Of a stretch of 64,000 nucleotides of DNA, positions 49,014-61,002 are shown one piece after another. Positions within the stretch are counted from its first letter, which is position 1. The number at the start of each line of letters is the position of its first letter. The translations under genes were made by a program, and so were the position numbers. The DNA lies in assembly GCF_036370855.1 (NCBI RefSeq), contig NC_088110.1:24111001-24175000 (forward strand). The letters are read 5' to 3'. Under the pieces are notes generated by a model. The model was not told where the DNA came from. It worked only from the letters and a program-made list of their open reading frames with translations, and ran no database searches. Source of the stretch: Dromaius novaehollandiae. Taxonomy: Eukaryota; Chordata; Aves; Casuariiformes; Dromaiidae.

Positions 49014-52000
49014 ATGGCCGTGTGGACGCGCGCCTCCAAAGCGGGGCTGCTGGAGCTGCTGCTGCGCGAGCGCTGGGTGCGGGTGGCGGCGGAGCTGAGC
49101 GGCGAGGCGCTGAGCCTCACGGCCGAGCCCGGCGGCGAGGCGGCGGCGCTCAACGGCGTGGCCAACGGCGCCGAGTGGGGCGGCGCGGAGGCGGCGCCGG
49201 CGCCGGTGCCGGCGGGCGTGCGGCGGGTGCGGGTGGTGAAGGCGGAGGCGGGCGGGCTGGGCATCAGCATCAAGGGCGGCCGCGAGAACCGCATGCCGGT
49301 GCTCATCTCCCGCATCTTCCCGGGGCTGGCGGCGGAGCGGAGCGGCGCGCTGCGCCTCGGCGACGCCATCCTCGCCGTCAACGGCGTCGACCTCCGCGAC
49401 GCCACCCACGACCAGGCCGTGCAGGCGCTCAAGCGCGCCGGGAGGGAGGTCATCCTCGAAGGTACCGGCCCCTCGCGCCCGCCCCCGCGACCGGCACCGC
49501 GCCCCCCCCCCCCCCCCCGGGTCCACCGGGTGTCCCGGGTCCCCGCTCCACCCTCCCCGGCCCGGCCACCGGGTGTCCCGGGCCCCCCGCTGCCTCCCTG
49601 GCCCGGTCACCGGGTGTCCCGTTCCCCCCCCCGGGTCCCCTTCCCGTTACCGGGCCCCATGCCATCCCCTGTCCCGGGTGTCCCGTGCCCCCCCGGGTCC
49701 CCTTCCCCGTTACCGGGGCCCCTGCCATACCCAGGCACCCCCTCCTGCCCCCTTCCCCGTTACCGGGCTCCTGTGCCCTCCCCTGTCCCGGCTACCAGGC
49801 TCCCGCCCCCCCGGGGCCCCTCTTGCTGTCCCGAGCTCCCAGCCCCCCCCCCCACGCCCCTTTCCCGTTACCGGACCCCCGACACCCCCGGGATCCGTTA
49901 CCCCATCCCAGGTGCCGGGACTCGGCCTCATCCCGAGCCACGGCGTCCCCGCATGCCATGGGGACCGGGACATCCACACCCCGTTTGCAGCATCCTCGCC
50001 CCGAGCGGGGCTGGGGATCCCCATCCCGGGGGGGTCCGTGCCCCCAGCCCTCATGTCCCACGGCGGGGCGGGACGGGGCGGCCGGGAGCACACGGTGGCA
50101 GTGGCGGTGGCCGGGTCCCCCGTGGGAGCGCGGTGCCCCAAAGCAGCGCCCGGGCTCCTGGGGGAGACCGTCCCGGGCGGCTGGTTATTCGCATCCCCGC
50201 GCTGCGGCTATTTTTGGAGTCTTCTGGGTTTATTAATTGCGCAATTTTGTGGCTCAGAGGAGCTGACAAGCTCCGTGAGCCCCCGGTGGGACCCGGCAGG
50301 CTCGGGGCAGGCGGCATCCCCGGCCCCGCGCCCGGGCGCAGGGCGTTTGTGCTGGTTTCGTGCCCAGGAAGCAGCCTGCTCGCGGCCGGCCCTGGCAAGC
50401 GCCCGGCTCCTGCCCGACCTGTTTCCCAGACGGCTCGACAAGCTCGGGCAGGAGCTGCCCGGCTCCGGGAGCGCGAGGGCTGCCTGGAGCGGGGCCGAGC
50501 CGTGGGGCGACCGGGGGCCCTGCAGCCCGGAGCAGGAGCGGTCCCATCGCTTCAGCTCGGCGCGGAGCTGCGGCCAGCCGGGAGCGGCGGGGCGGCCGGG
50601 AGGCTCGCAAAGGGGAAGGAGAGCTGCAAGACTGAACCCACACGTGATTCAGGCTTTTGCAGCCTGTCCTGGTGCCGGGTGCAGCCGGTGCCCGGTGCCA
50701 GCATGATGCCGGGGCTCAGCAGCCCCCCAAGGTCTCCGCGGTGCGGGCCGGGCCGAGGCTGGGGCCGGTGCAGCCGGCTGGGCTCGGCTCAGCAAGGCGG
50801 GAGCCGTCTCGAGCGGCGCTCGGCCGCCAGAGCAGCCGCCTTGCTGTGGCAGGGCGCGAGGGAGGAGCGCTGGCAGCGCCGGCTGGGGTTTCCTTTGCGG
50901 CGAGCGCAATCGGGGAGGGTGCGTAGGCGGGACGGCACCGGGCTGCGCTGAGCCGGCTGTGGGCTGTCCGGTCAATTTGCTCCTGGCAGAAATAGATGGG
51001 CTGGCTGGAAAATGCCCGTAACCGGTGGCCCAGAGCGGTCGGTTTTGCTGCAGGTGCTGCAACCGGTAACCCGGCCGTCTCAACGTCTCCCGTCTTCCAT
51101 CGACGTTTGCAGGGGTGCCCGCGGTGTGGCGGCTGCAGGGCTGGTGCCACCGAGGTTTCTCGAGGCCGTGCGGTGCCCCCGGGCCGCGGCGGGGAGGGCA
51201 GCTCTGCCGGCGCCGCTTTGGCTCTCCGCCCGGCCCGCACGGCTGCTTCCCCGGGCCGCCTCTCCGTGCAGGCGCTCGCGCTTTGCTGCCCGCGTTTCGC
51301 TTGCCGGCCTCTGCCGGGGGCCGCCACATCTGGCCGCCAGCTGCCGCGGGAACCCCCCCCCCCGCCGGCCTGCCCCCCCGTGTCCCGCTGCCTGCTGCCC
51401 TCCACCTTGCAGCGCTCCCCGCCCCGCCGGGCAGAGGGATTAAAGGTGCGTGGAGAAGGCGGTAATCCTGGGATAAGCGCGGCAGGAGGCTAATATTAAC
51501 TCGTTTGCTGCCCACGGCAAGGACAAGCCTCTCGTGGCAGCGTGTCGCCATCCAGCTGTGCCGCTCAACTCCGCAAATCCCCCAGGAGCGCCCGGGGCCG
51601 GGCGCCGTGCTCGGATTAACCCGCCGAGAGCTCTCCGGCTGCGCTGCCTGCGCTCGCTGCGCTCCGGACGCTGGTGCCTGATCCGCTCCCGTCTCCTCGT
51701 GCCCGGGGCAGCTTCCCACCCGCTGCCGAAGGAAGGGGAGGGTTTGCGGCTGGGCGAGCCCGTAGCCCCGGCGGACGAGGTGTCGGGCAGCGGAGCCCCG
51801 TGCCCAGGGCTGGTGCTCTGCACCCATTGCCGGGATCAGCCCGGGCACCCGCGGGATCGGCCCGTGTTGCAGCTGGGGTTTCGCGGGGTGCGTCGCGGCA
51901 GGCGTGGGCGGGAGCGGCGGTTTCACCGGGCGCTGAGCACGCCTTGCCCGTTCCCTCCGCTCGGTCGCTCGCGGGGAGGCAAACGTGCCGGGGGGGCCCG

Positions 52001-55000
52001 GCTGCAGCACGGGGAGCGGTTCTCCGCTGCCGCTGGCGCGGGATCGCCTGCCGGGCGGAGAGCCAGGAAACTCGGCAGTGCAAAGGGGGAAAAGCGCTCC
52101 GCTCCCAGCCTGGCGACGTGGGCTGCCGGCGCCCCTTTCCCGGGACACGCTGAGTCCCGAGCAGCCTCCAGGGCTGGCACCCGGGTGACCCCGGACGAGG
52201 ACCTCTGCGGAGGTGTGTCCAGCTCCCGGGGCAGACCCCGGCCCTCCATGGCACCAGCGCTACCTGCGCAAGCCAAAGCCGACGCCGGCGGATCAGATGG
52301 TCTGGCTAATGCAAGGCCGCAGATCAGGACCGGGGCTTAGTCAAACCCATCGCGGCTGCAGCCTGGGCAGCTCCCCCGCGAACGCCTTGGCTGCGGGACA
52401 CGTGGCCGGCGGCTCCCGGCGCGGGGACTCTCCCCCGTCCTGCTCCGAGCCCTTCGCCCCGTGCCGGTTGTCGTTGCCGTTTCCAGCTCTGTTGGATGCG
52501 CTCCCCAGGCGCGGATCCCTCCTTCCCCGCGGCCGCCGCTTGCCAGCGCCTCGCGTGCCTGGCTCCCGCCGTGCCGGGCTGCTCCGACGTCAGCGCGGAG
52601 ATGATTCCGCGACTCCCTCACCTTTTAGGGAAGGCGCGTGCTGCGGCTGGCCTGGGAGCGCTCTCCTGCTGCGACCGCGGCTCCCGAAGCCCCCGGGGCT
52701 GCCGGCACGTGCGGGGGGAGCTCGGCGCGGCAGCCCCAGCCGGCACGCACACAGGCGCTGATGCCGCTCGCTGGCACGTTTTGCAGCACGGCATTAGACG
52801 TGACCCTGAGCGCTTCCCGTTTTGTTGCCAAAACTAGCACAGGCCCTGCGGATCCTGGGCTGTTTCACTCTGTTTGCTGTTTTCCCGCTTGGCTGAACCC
52901 CCTCTCTCGCGAGCCGTCCTGCCCCACTCTGGCAAGCCGTTTTTCGATGGCACCTGATGCTCTCTGGCATCTCGGCCAAGTTGGTTTTCCCATGCTGCGA
53001 GAGCTGGAGGGGCAAAGGCTCCCGCCCGTGCAGCGGCACCGCTGCTGCGGGGGCCATGGGACGGCAGCTCGTGGGCAGCGGGCAGGGGCTCTCCCTGGCC
53101 GGGCACCTCCTCGGTGGCTGGAGCGGGAAGCACAGGGCAGCTGTGGTTTGGATCCAAGGAATAACTCTTGCACTGGGGAGCGCGGGTGGAGAAAGGCCCG
53201 TGGGGGCCTTTGCGGAGCAGCCTCGGCCGCGGCGCGCTGCGTGCATGCGCTGGCACCCCGCTCCGTGCCGCGGCTGTGCCTCTGCAGAGGGGCGGCGGGG
53301 GGAACAGCGGATCCTCCTTCCTTCCTCCCGTTTGTGCAGAGGCGCTCGGAGCCGTGACATCCTGCCTGGAAGCTCTCCTCCTCCTCCTCCTCCTCCTCCT
53401 CCTCCCGGGGAGAGGAGCCAGGCTGCCGCAGCGGCAGCGCCGGGGCCGGCACGGCGTGAGCACCCGCCGCTCTGGAAACTTGGACAGCGCTGTCCTTGCA
53501 GCGCGGCGCGAGGGCGCGTCAGGATGGGCTGGCGCCTGACCTCCTGCCCGTCCCCATTGTGCTGCGCCCGCCGCCTTTCCGCCCGCCGCTCCTCCCCGCC
53601 GCCCGCCCGGGGCCGGGATGAGCCGCCAGCGCCGGCCGGCCGGTCGCCTGCTCGGGGCACCGCCGGCGGCTGTCGGGGCGGGGAGGGCTCGTTGGTGCCC
53701 TGACTGCGCTGCGGCCGTGCAGCGGCTCACCGGCACGGCACGGCTCTGCGGTGAGCATGGCACGGTGGGTCGCAGCTGGGCACCGTGGCCCGGTGGCTCC
53801 TTGCTCCGAACAGCCGTGTCTCCCTGCCCTGCCCCGCCGCGGCTCCCTGCTCGCCGGCACGGTGCCAAACCGAGCTTCCCGGTGCTGCACCGCGTCCGGT
53901 TTCGGGAGGCATCGCAGCCCTGCAGGGATCTGCTGCAGCCCCCGGCCGCCCCACGGCCTCGCGGCCCACGTTTGCGGCGGGGAGGAGGTGTCCCCGCCGT
54001 TGGGCTGGCCCCCGCTTCGTTGCCGTTGCTGCTTCCCCAGGGACGGCTGCCCTCGATGGCGTCTCCGCCATACAGCCAGCTCCCCGCTGCCCCGGCAGCC
54101 CCGCGTCCCGCAGGCCTGGCAGGCTGAGGGGCTCCCCTGGTCGAGCTGCTGGGTCTGTGCCGGGCCACCTGCGCGAGGATTGTCCCCTCCCCTCCGCCGT
54201 CCCCTCCCCGCAGACGCTGGCACGCGGCTCCGACGCCCCGCGCTAACGCGGTCCCCGCTCCGCTCTGTCCCCAGTGAAGTTCATGCGGGAAGTGACGCCC
54301 TACATCAAGAAGCCGTCGCTGGTGTCGGACCTGCCCTGGGACGGGGCCGCGCCGCAGTCGCCCAGCCTCAGCGGCAGCGAGGACTCGGGCTCCCCCCAGC
54401 ACCTGGGCGGCGCCAAGGACCGCAAGGTGATCCCGCTCAAGATGTGCTTCGCCGCCAGGAACCTCAGCATGCCCGACCTGGAGAACCGGTGAGGGCCAAG
54501 CGCCGGGGCCGCCTCCTCCTGCCTGGTCTGGGCAGGGGACGCGGCGCCGGGGTACGCGGCGGCAGACGGGTCCGTAGCCGCGGGCCGGTGTGCACGGCGA
54601 GGCGGTGCGTCCTTTTGCGGTGCCTTTGCGCAAGCGCCGGCTGCCTCGCTGCAGCGGGCCGCGGGATGCTCTCCTGTCCGGGCAGGGCCGTGCTGGCTGC
54701 GGGCCACGCGCGGACGGCGGCGGAAGCGCCAGCCGCCCCCGGGAGCCCAGCGTCGGGTTTCAGCCGCGGCGGGAGCGGCGCCCGGGCAGGGCAAGGCCCC
54801 GGCTGGGGCGGGGGGGGAAGCTGCCGCTCGCTGCGACCGCGGCCTCCCGGTTCGCCCCCGGAGCCGTAGGGACAGCTCTGCGGAAATTCTCGGTGGCTTG
54901 GCAGGGGGCCAGGGCTCCGCAGCGCTCCTTGGGCGCGGGGAGGTGCCGCTGCCGGGGCAAGCGCGGCCCCTCTCCCTGCCGAGGGTGCTGGAGGCGGGTG

Positions 55001-58000
55001 GGAGCGCAGCCGGCCGTCTCCCGCTCTCCCACAGCCTCAGGGAGCCGTGACCTGTGTTTAGCCTGTGTTTGGAAGCGTTAATCCAATTACGCACCCCGCT
55101 CACCCGGGTGGAAACGCGCTGCCGCTGCAAAGGGCCGTTGCTGGGCTGGAGCCGCTGCCGGGAGACCTCGGGCGGCGGGAGAGCCGGCCCTCGCCCCGGC
55201 CGGCGGCCGCGGTGGGTCCCGTGTCCCTGTTCCAGCGCTGCTTCCCGTTGCAGGCTGATCGAGCTGCACTCCCCGGACAGCAGGAACACCCTGGTCTTGC
55301 GCTGCAAGGACACGGCGACCGCTCACTCCTGGTTCACGGCGCTGCACGCCAACATCGCGGCCCTGCTGCCGCAGGTCCTGGCCGAGCTCAACGCCATGCT
55401 GGGCACCACCAACGCCACGGGCAGCAGCAAGGAGGTCAAGCACATCGCGTGGCTGGCGGAGCAGGTACGCGGCACCTCCGGGGCCGTCCTGGGTCCCAGC
55501 GCTTTGGGGGAGCCTTTTCCGGGGACAGATAGCGCACAGCGGTGGCCCCCCATCCCCGTGCTGTCCCTCCCCAGCAAAGAGCTGCCCCTCCCGGAGAGGC
55601 AGGGTAAAGGCAGCCCGTGCCGTCAGCCGTCAGTGTGGCCCCTCCTGCACCTTCTCTCCCCGTTTCCCTGCGGCTGCCCGTCCCCCCGGCCAGGCCTGCT
55701 CGGCACGCGGAGCAGCGCAGCCCCCGCAGCGCCCGGGCAGGCCTGGCCCAGCGCCCAGCCAGGCCCCGCGGCAGCTGCAGCCCGAGGCGAAGGCAGCGCT
55801 TCCAAGAAGTGCGGACGTCCCTGCTGGGATTTCCTAGCCGGAGATATTAATAACCCCCCTGCTCTTCCGCGAGTTTGCAGCTCGAGAGCTGCGGCTTCCC
55901 CGGCGTGGCGACGGCCTCGGCCGGGCAGGAGGAGGTCTGCCGGCGCCTGCTCTTGAGTCGGGCTTTCCGGGTTGGCCGCACGTGCTGGCGCCGTGCACGG
56001 CTTTTCCCGGACGATGCGTGAACGCGGCCCGAGAGCCTGGTAGCGCGGGGCCCGCTCGCCGTCCCTGCCCTGCCCCGTCCCCGTCCCCGAGCCGCTGCCC
56101 GTCTCTTCCAGGCCCGCCTGGACGGCGGGAGGCAGCAGTGGCGGCCCGTCCTCATGGCCGTGACGGAGAAGGACTTGCTGCTCTACGACTGCATGCCCTG
56201 GACCAGGGACGCCTGGGCCTCCCCCTGCCACAGCTACCCGCTCGTCGCTACCAGGTGTGTGCGCGGCACCGGGGCCGGGGGGGCGAGGGGGCCCGAGCCG
56301 CGGAGGCCGCAGCTCGCCCGGGGCGTGCGTGCAGCAAAGCTCCTCCTGGCTAGGCGCTCCCGCTCACCGCACGGGCCCGGCCGCGGGGACCAGCCGCCCC
56401 CGGCTCCGTCACCTCCCTCGGCACCGGCCGTTTCGCCGTCCCCCGCTGCCGGTGGAGCCGCGGCCTCCCGGGGCGCGGGGGCTTGCGACTGGCGGGCGTT
56501 CCCCGCAGCTGACTCCAGCCCGCGCGTCACGCCGCTGGATCGAATCGCCGCCTCCGCCAGCTGCGCCGGGGCGGCGGACGACTGCCGGGGTCCTCCGCTC
56601 CCCGCGCGCCCGGGGGCTTCAGCCGTGCCGGTGGGAGCTGGCCGGCAGCCCGGGCCGTCTCCCGAGCTCGTGCTCCCAGCTCCGGGGCTCCCGCTGAGAC
56701 CCGCAGCAGCCCCCGGGGCGGCCGGCCCGGCCCTGCCCTGCCTCCCGAGCACCGAGCCTCGGGGCCGTGGCGGGGCTTCGCCGGGGCCGCCCCCCGCCTC
56801 CCCGGGCCGCTTCGCCATCTGGCTCTGTTTTACACCCGGGCCCCTTGCAGAGGGGCCTCCTCCTGCCGCAGGGGCCTCCCGCGCTCGGGAGCGCTCTGGC
56901 CGCGGTCGCGCCACGTTCCCGGCCCTGCAGCACGGTGCCGTAGCGGCCGCTGCCGCGACGTGGCTTCGCGGGCGGGAAGGGAGCTCCGGGTTTGGCCGGC
57001 GCGAGGCTGGAGCTGCCCTTTTCCAGGTGTCCGGTCACGTCTTTTCCCAAACGGGCTGGGGGCGAGTGGGCCCGGGCCCCTCTCCCGGGGCGCAGGCCAC
57101 GGCCCGCGGCACCCGCCGGCGGCTCTGCCGATGCGGTCGGGCACAGGCCACCGTTCCCGAACCCTTCTCTCTTCGCTGCCCAAATACAGGCACGCCGGAG
57201 GCACGTGGAGAGGAGCCAGCGTGTGCTGGGGAAAGGGGGCCCAGGATTATTTTTCTCCCTCCCAGGCGCACTGGAGCTGCGGAAAGGGAGGGGGGCGAAG
57301 GGCAGCGCGGGTGTAATCCCGGGCCGCGCTGCGCCCGGCGCTGCCTTCACCCCCCGACGTCCCGCTCCCCGTCTCCCCCCAGGCTGGTGCACTCCGGCTC
57401 GGGCCGCCGCTCCCCCTCCCTGGGCTCCGAGCTCACCTTCGCAACGCGGACGGGCTCTCGGCAGGGCATCGAGATGCACGTCTTCCGCGTGGAGACGCAC
57501 CGGGACCTCTCCTGCTGGACGCGGGTCCTCGTCCAGGGCTGCCACGCCGCGGCCGAGCTGATAAAGGAGGTGTCCGTGGGTAAGCGTTCCTGCACCCCCG
57601 TCTGTCCGGCTGCCTTCAGCTCTGGCAGACCGTGTCGGCTCCTGCCCCGAGCCTGCGGACACGAGCAGCGGGGCAGGGGGTCGCGGAGCTGCCGGAAGGT
57701 CCGTGTCGGGGACCGGCCGCCCCGCTGGGCCCCCCGAGGCCGCGGAGCAGGGCTGGGGACGGGCGGCTGCGGGGACAGTGTCGAAGCTCCCTCTAGCGCC
57801 TGCGGGGACGTGTCCGTCCTCCGGCCACGGCGGAAGCCTGGCTCTGCCGCCGGCCGTGCTGTGCCTGCCCCGCCAGCCGAGGCAGCCGGGCCCCGGCAGC
57901 TGGCACCTCCGGAGCCCCGAGCAGCTCTTCCCTGCGGCTTTCTGAGCGGCTGGGGGGCTGGAGCCTGCTGCCCATGGGGCACGGAGAGTCCCCTCCTGCC

Positions 58001-59035
58001 TGCAGCCCTGGGGCCCCAGGGCCCCCCAGTGCAACCCCAGGGCCCCCCCAGTGCATCCTAGGGCCTCCCATTGCAACCCCAGAGCCCCCCAGTGCATCCC
58101 AGGGCCTCCCATTGCAACCCCAGAGCCTCCCAGCACACTCCAGTGCAACCCCAGGGCCCCCCAGTGCAACCCCAGGGCCCCCCAGTGCTCCCCAGGGCCC
58201 CCCTTTGCAACCCCAGGGCCTCCCAGTGCATCCCAGGGCCTCCCATTGCAACCCCAGAGCCTCCCAGCACACTCCAGTGCAACCCCAGGGCCCCCCAGTG
58301 CTCCCCAGGGCCCCCCTTTGCAACCCCAGGGCCTCCCAGTGCATCCCAGGGCCTCCCACTGCAAGCCCAGAGCCTCCCAGTGCATCCCAGGGCCTCCCAT
58401 TGCAACCCCAGAGCCTCCCAGCACACTCCGGTGCACCCCAGAGCCTCCCATTGCAACCCCAGGGCCCCCCAGTGCACCCCAGAGCCTCCCGGGACCCCCC
58501 AGAGCCCCCGCGGGGCGGGCGCTGAGGCCGTGCCGCCTGTGTCCGCAGGCTGCACGCTCAACGGGCAGGAGGTGAAGCTCTCCATCCACTACGAGGGCGG
58601 CTTCACCATCTCCCGGGAGGAGCCGGGCGGCAGCGTCCTGTTCCGCTACCCCTACGAGAAGCTGAAGATGTCGGCGGACGACGGCATCAGGAACCTCTAC
58701 CTGGACTTCGGCGGCCCCGAAGGGGAGCTGGTGAGAGGGGGGGCTCCCGGGCGTGATTTGCGGCGTGGGGGGGGTCCATCCCCGTCGCCTCCGGCTTTGC
58801 CCCCGGGCATGCCGGTGGCCAAGGAGCTGTTTTCCCAGGGCGCGCTGTGCCGTGTCCCTGCAAGCCCCTGCGGGCCCCGGTGCCGGCGGGCTCAGGCGCG
58901 CGGGGACCCACCGGCGCGCTCTCTCTCGCCTTCTCTCCGCAGGCGCTGGACCTGCACTCCTGCCCCAAGCCCGTGGTGTTCGTGTTGCACACCTTCCTCT
59001 CGGCCAAAGTCACCCGCATGGGGCTGCTGGTGTAG
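49014..59035 (+). CDS. SNTB2: Beta-2-syntrophin
   Basis: Adaptor of the dystrophin/utrophin complex that recruits channels and signalling proteins to the membrane through its PDZ domain. Exons 49014-49461, 54275-54488, 55254-55464, 56112-56254, 57383-57579, 58549-58730 and 58943-59035 give 495 aa; human has 540. An N-terminal half of a split PH domain (from ~1) starts [25 protein letters not shown] domain follows (~70-153) with the ligand loop GLGISI (81-86) and [12 protein letters not shown]. The second PH half is in exons 2-3 ([28 protein letters not shown]). PH2 is in exons 4-5 ([32 protein letters not shown]). The syntrophin-unique C-terminus ([18 protein letters not shown]) ends [10 protein letters not shown], as in SNTB2. 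The shorter N-terminus and inter-domain linker explain the length. The human start lies ~15 codons upstream; its counterpart here seems out of frame. Confidence 0.97.
49462..54274. other. SNTB2 intron 1 (4.8 kb)
   Basis: Very GC-rich intron with a C-run at ~49503-49518 and many CCCGTTACCGG-type repeats between 49560 and 49870. A perfect (CTC)n run of about eleven units lies at 53371-53405. No exon-like sequence or mobile element is recognised. PDZ-encoding exon 1 joins exon 2 directly ([12 protein letters not shown]), so no coding exon is missing. Confidence 0.65.
49555..49875. repeat. Degenerate CCCGTTACCGG / CCGGGTGTCCCG repeat in SNTB2 intron 1
   Basis: Loosely periodic copies of CACCGGGTGTCCCGG, CCCTTCCCGTTACCGG and similar, spaced by roughly 35-60 bp, in a C-rich background. 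Confidence 0.65.
58012..58508. repeat. 21-bp minisatellite in SNTB2 intron 5
   Basis: Over 20 copies of a 21-bp unit (GGGCCCCCCAGTGCAACCCC and variants with ATT, CATCC or AGAGCCTCC). Larger blocks containing CAGCACACTC recur at 58131, 58265 and 58419. Because the unit is a multiple of three, all frames stay open across it, producing spurious Pro/Ser-rich and Gly/Trp-rich open frames. It ends ~40 bp before exon 6. Confidence 0.95.
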
Positions 59036-60490
59036 GCGGCGGGCCCCGGCCCCCCGCCGCGGCCCCCTCGGCGGCTCCTCCCGCCGCACTCGTGCCTTGC
59101 CGCGGGCCGGGACGCGCCGCTCCGCTGCACCCCGGGCCCAGCCGGGCTGGAGGCTGGGCCTGGCACCGGCCCCGCTCCGATGCCTCCGGCACCAGCGGCC
59201 CCGCGCCGCAGCCCTCGGCGTGCACCGGCCTTCACGTGGTGCAAGGGGGGCCGGGGGCACAGACACCAGCTTGGATCCCTCTGGGAACGAAGCCATTTCT
59301 GACCTCACCAAACGTGCCTTGGAGCGGGCCGGGCGCCCTCGCCGCCGGAGCCGTGGCCCCTGGGACGCCGGGGCCCCCTCGCCCCCCGCCACCAGGCCGG
59401 GCCCCTCGCCCCCGTGCCCGCACCCGGGGCGGCCGGCGCTGCTCCGTCGCTCGGCCCTGGGGCTCTCCGTGGAGCTGAGGCCAGCTCTCCCGGCAGCCGG
59501 AGGTTTTGCTCCATCCCCGCGGGGATGAGCGGCCGGGGGGCTCCGGCTGCGGCTGCTTCCCGGGCTGGGGGCTCCCCGGGACCCCTCCGGTGCGAGGAGC
59601 GACCCCGGTGCCTCCCTGGCCCTTCCCCGCCGCGGGGCCGGGAGCGGGCTGGGCGGCCGGCACGGGCTCCGGCCCCGGCACAGCGGCGGGTTTCCAAAAA
59701 CTCTCCAAGCCAGGAAACAAATACCGTTCGATTCTCGCCGCGGGGCTCCTCCGGCGCGGGGCGAGCGGCTCCCCGAGGCCCGGCGCTCCTGGTGCTGCCC
59801 GGGACAGAACCGGCCGGGCCGGGGCCGCCCGCGCCCTACCCACCGCCCGGCCGGCCGCGTCCCGAGCGGGCTGTTCTCAGCTACGTTAGTCTCTGTTTTG
59901 CAAACTACCTAATAAGCTGCTATGCAAATTCTGTTACGCCCTCGCCGAGCCCGCGGGGTGGCAGAGCCCCGGGGCGGGAGGACGGGTAGACTCATGCACT
60001 TTCGCTTTTTGTACTTTACCTCTGACACTTAAGCTTGAGCGGTGGCTCCCTCGGCGCGCGGGTGCTCGGGCTTCGCGCCCGGCCCGGGCCCGGCGGCGGT
60101 GCGGCCTCGGCGGGGCGACACGGCCGCGGCACCGAGCGCCTGGCGCTGCCGCAACCCCCGCGCTGCCGCACAGCCCTTTCTATTTTTGTACTCTTTGTAA
60201 ATCGCTATTTATATAAGACTTCCTTTTTTGGGGTTTTTGAATCTCAGACTTTGGGGTCGTCCAGGTTACCAAATCGGCTCCCTGGTGCGGGGCGGCTGGT
60301 GCTCCCCGAGGCCGCCGGCACCTCCGCGCGCGCCAGGGACGTGGCACTGGCGAGGGCGACCCGAGCAATGCTGGCGTGTGCCGGTGTGCCGGCGTGTGTC
60401 AGCGTGTGCTGGTGTGCGTGCCGGCGTGTGCCCCTGCCGCGCGGGGCCCGTCACCCCGCGTTGTCCATAATAAAGGCGTTTGCTGTGAGC
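59036..60490 (+). other. SNTB2: SNTB2 3' UTR
   Basis: About 1.45 kb from the TAG to just past AATAAA (60469-60474). It includes a less GC-rich stretch at 59875-60030 and 60175-60260 (TTTTTGTACTCTTTGTAAATC and neighbours) that resembles a conserved 3' UTR block. No open frame here has independent support. Confidence 0.7.
60469..60474 (+). terminator. SNTB2 poly(A) signal AATAAA
   Basis: Canonical hexamer in CCATAATAAAGGCG, 1.43 kb past the stop codon. The next gene starts only ~0.75 kb further on. Confidence 0.8.
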
Positions 60491-60570
60491 CCCGGCCCGT
60501 CTCTGCAGAGGGGGACAGGGATGGGATGGGGACGGGGACGGCACCACGAGGGCAGGGGGCTGCGCCAGCG

Positions 60571-60929
60571 GGGTGCTGTGTGTGTGCGTGCGTGTGTGCG
60601 TGCGTGTGTGCGTGTGTGTGTGCGCGCACACTGTGTATCCCCAGACTGTGCACGCACAGTACAGCGTGTGCACATGGGTACAGTGTCCAGTGCATAGGGG
60701 GGGTAGCCTGTGTGTGTGTGTGTGCACATATGTGGCGTGTGCACACGTTCAGGAGGGCACAGTGTGCACACACGTGCTCCTTGTGTGTGCATGCATGTGT
60801 GTGTGTGCACGTGTGTGCGTGCACATGCGTGTGTGTGTGTGTGCACATATGTGGCGTGTGCACATGTTCAAGTGGGCGTAGTGTGCACACACGTGCTTCC
60901 TATGTGTGCACGCGTGTGTATTTGTGCAC

Positions 60930-60992
<63 letters not shown>
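60571..60992. repeat. TG-rich microsatellite block with an internal 119-bp duplication
   Basis: Alternating TG/CG dinucleotides over ~420 bp, ending in an uninterrupted (TG)n of ~30 units (about 60931-60991). A block starting TGTGCACATATGTGGCGTGT is present at 60721 and again at 60840, so the array includes a diverged tandem duplication. Such sequence is Z-DNA prone. It lies between the SNTB2 poly(A) site and the VPS4A promoter. Confidence 0.93.
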
Positions 60993-60994
<2 letters not shown>

Positions 60995-61002
60995 CGCGCA
61001 CG

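Noticed and set aside
48110-50236. 708-aa plus-strand open frame over the SNTB2 promoter and exon 1
   Set aside because: It reads the 40-bp minisatellite and then the wrong frame of SNTB2 exon 1 and runs through the splice donor.
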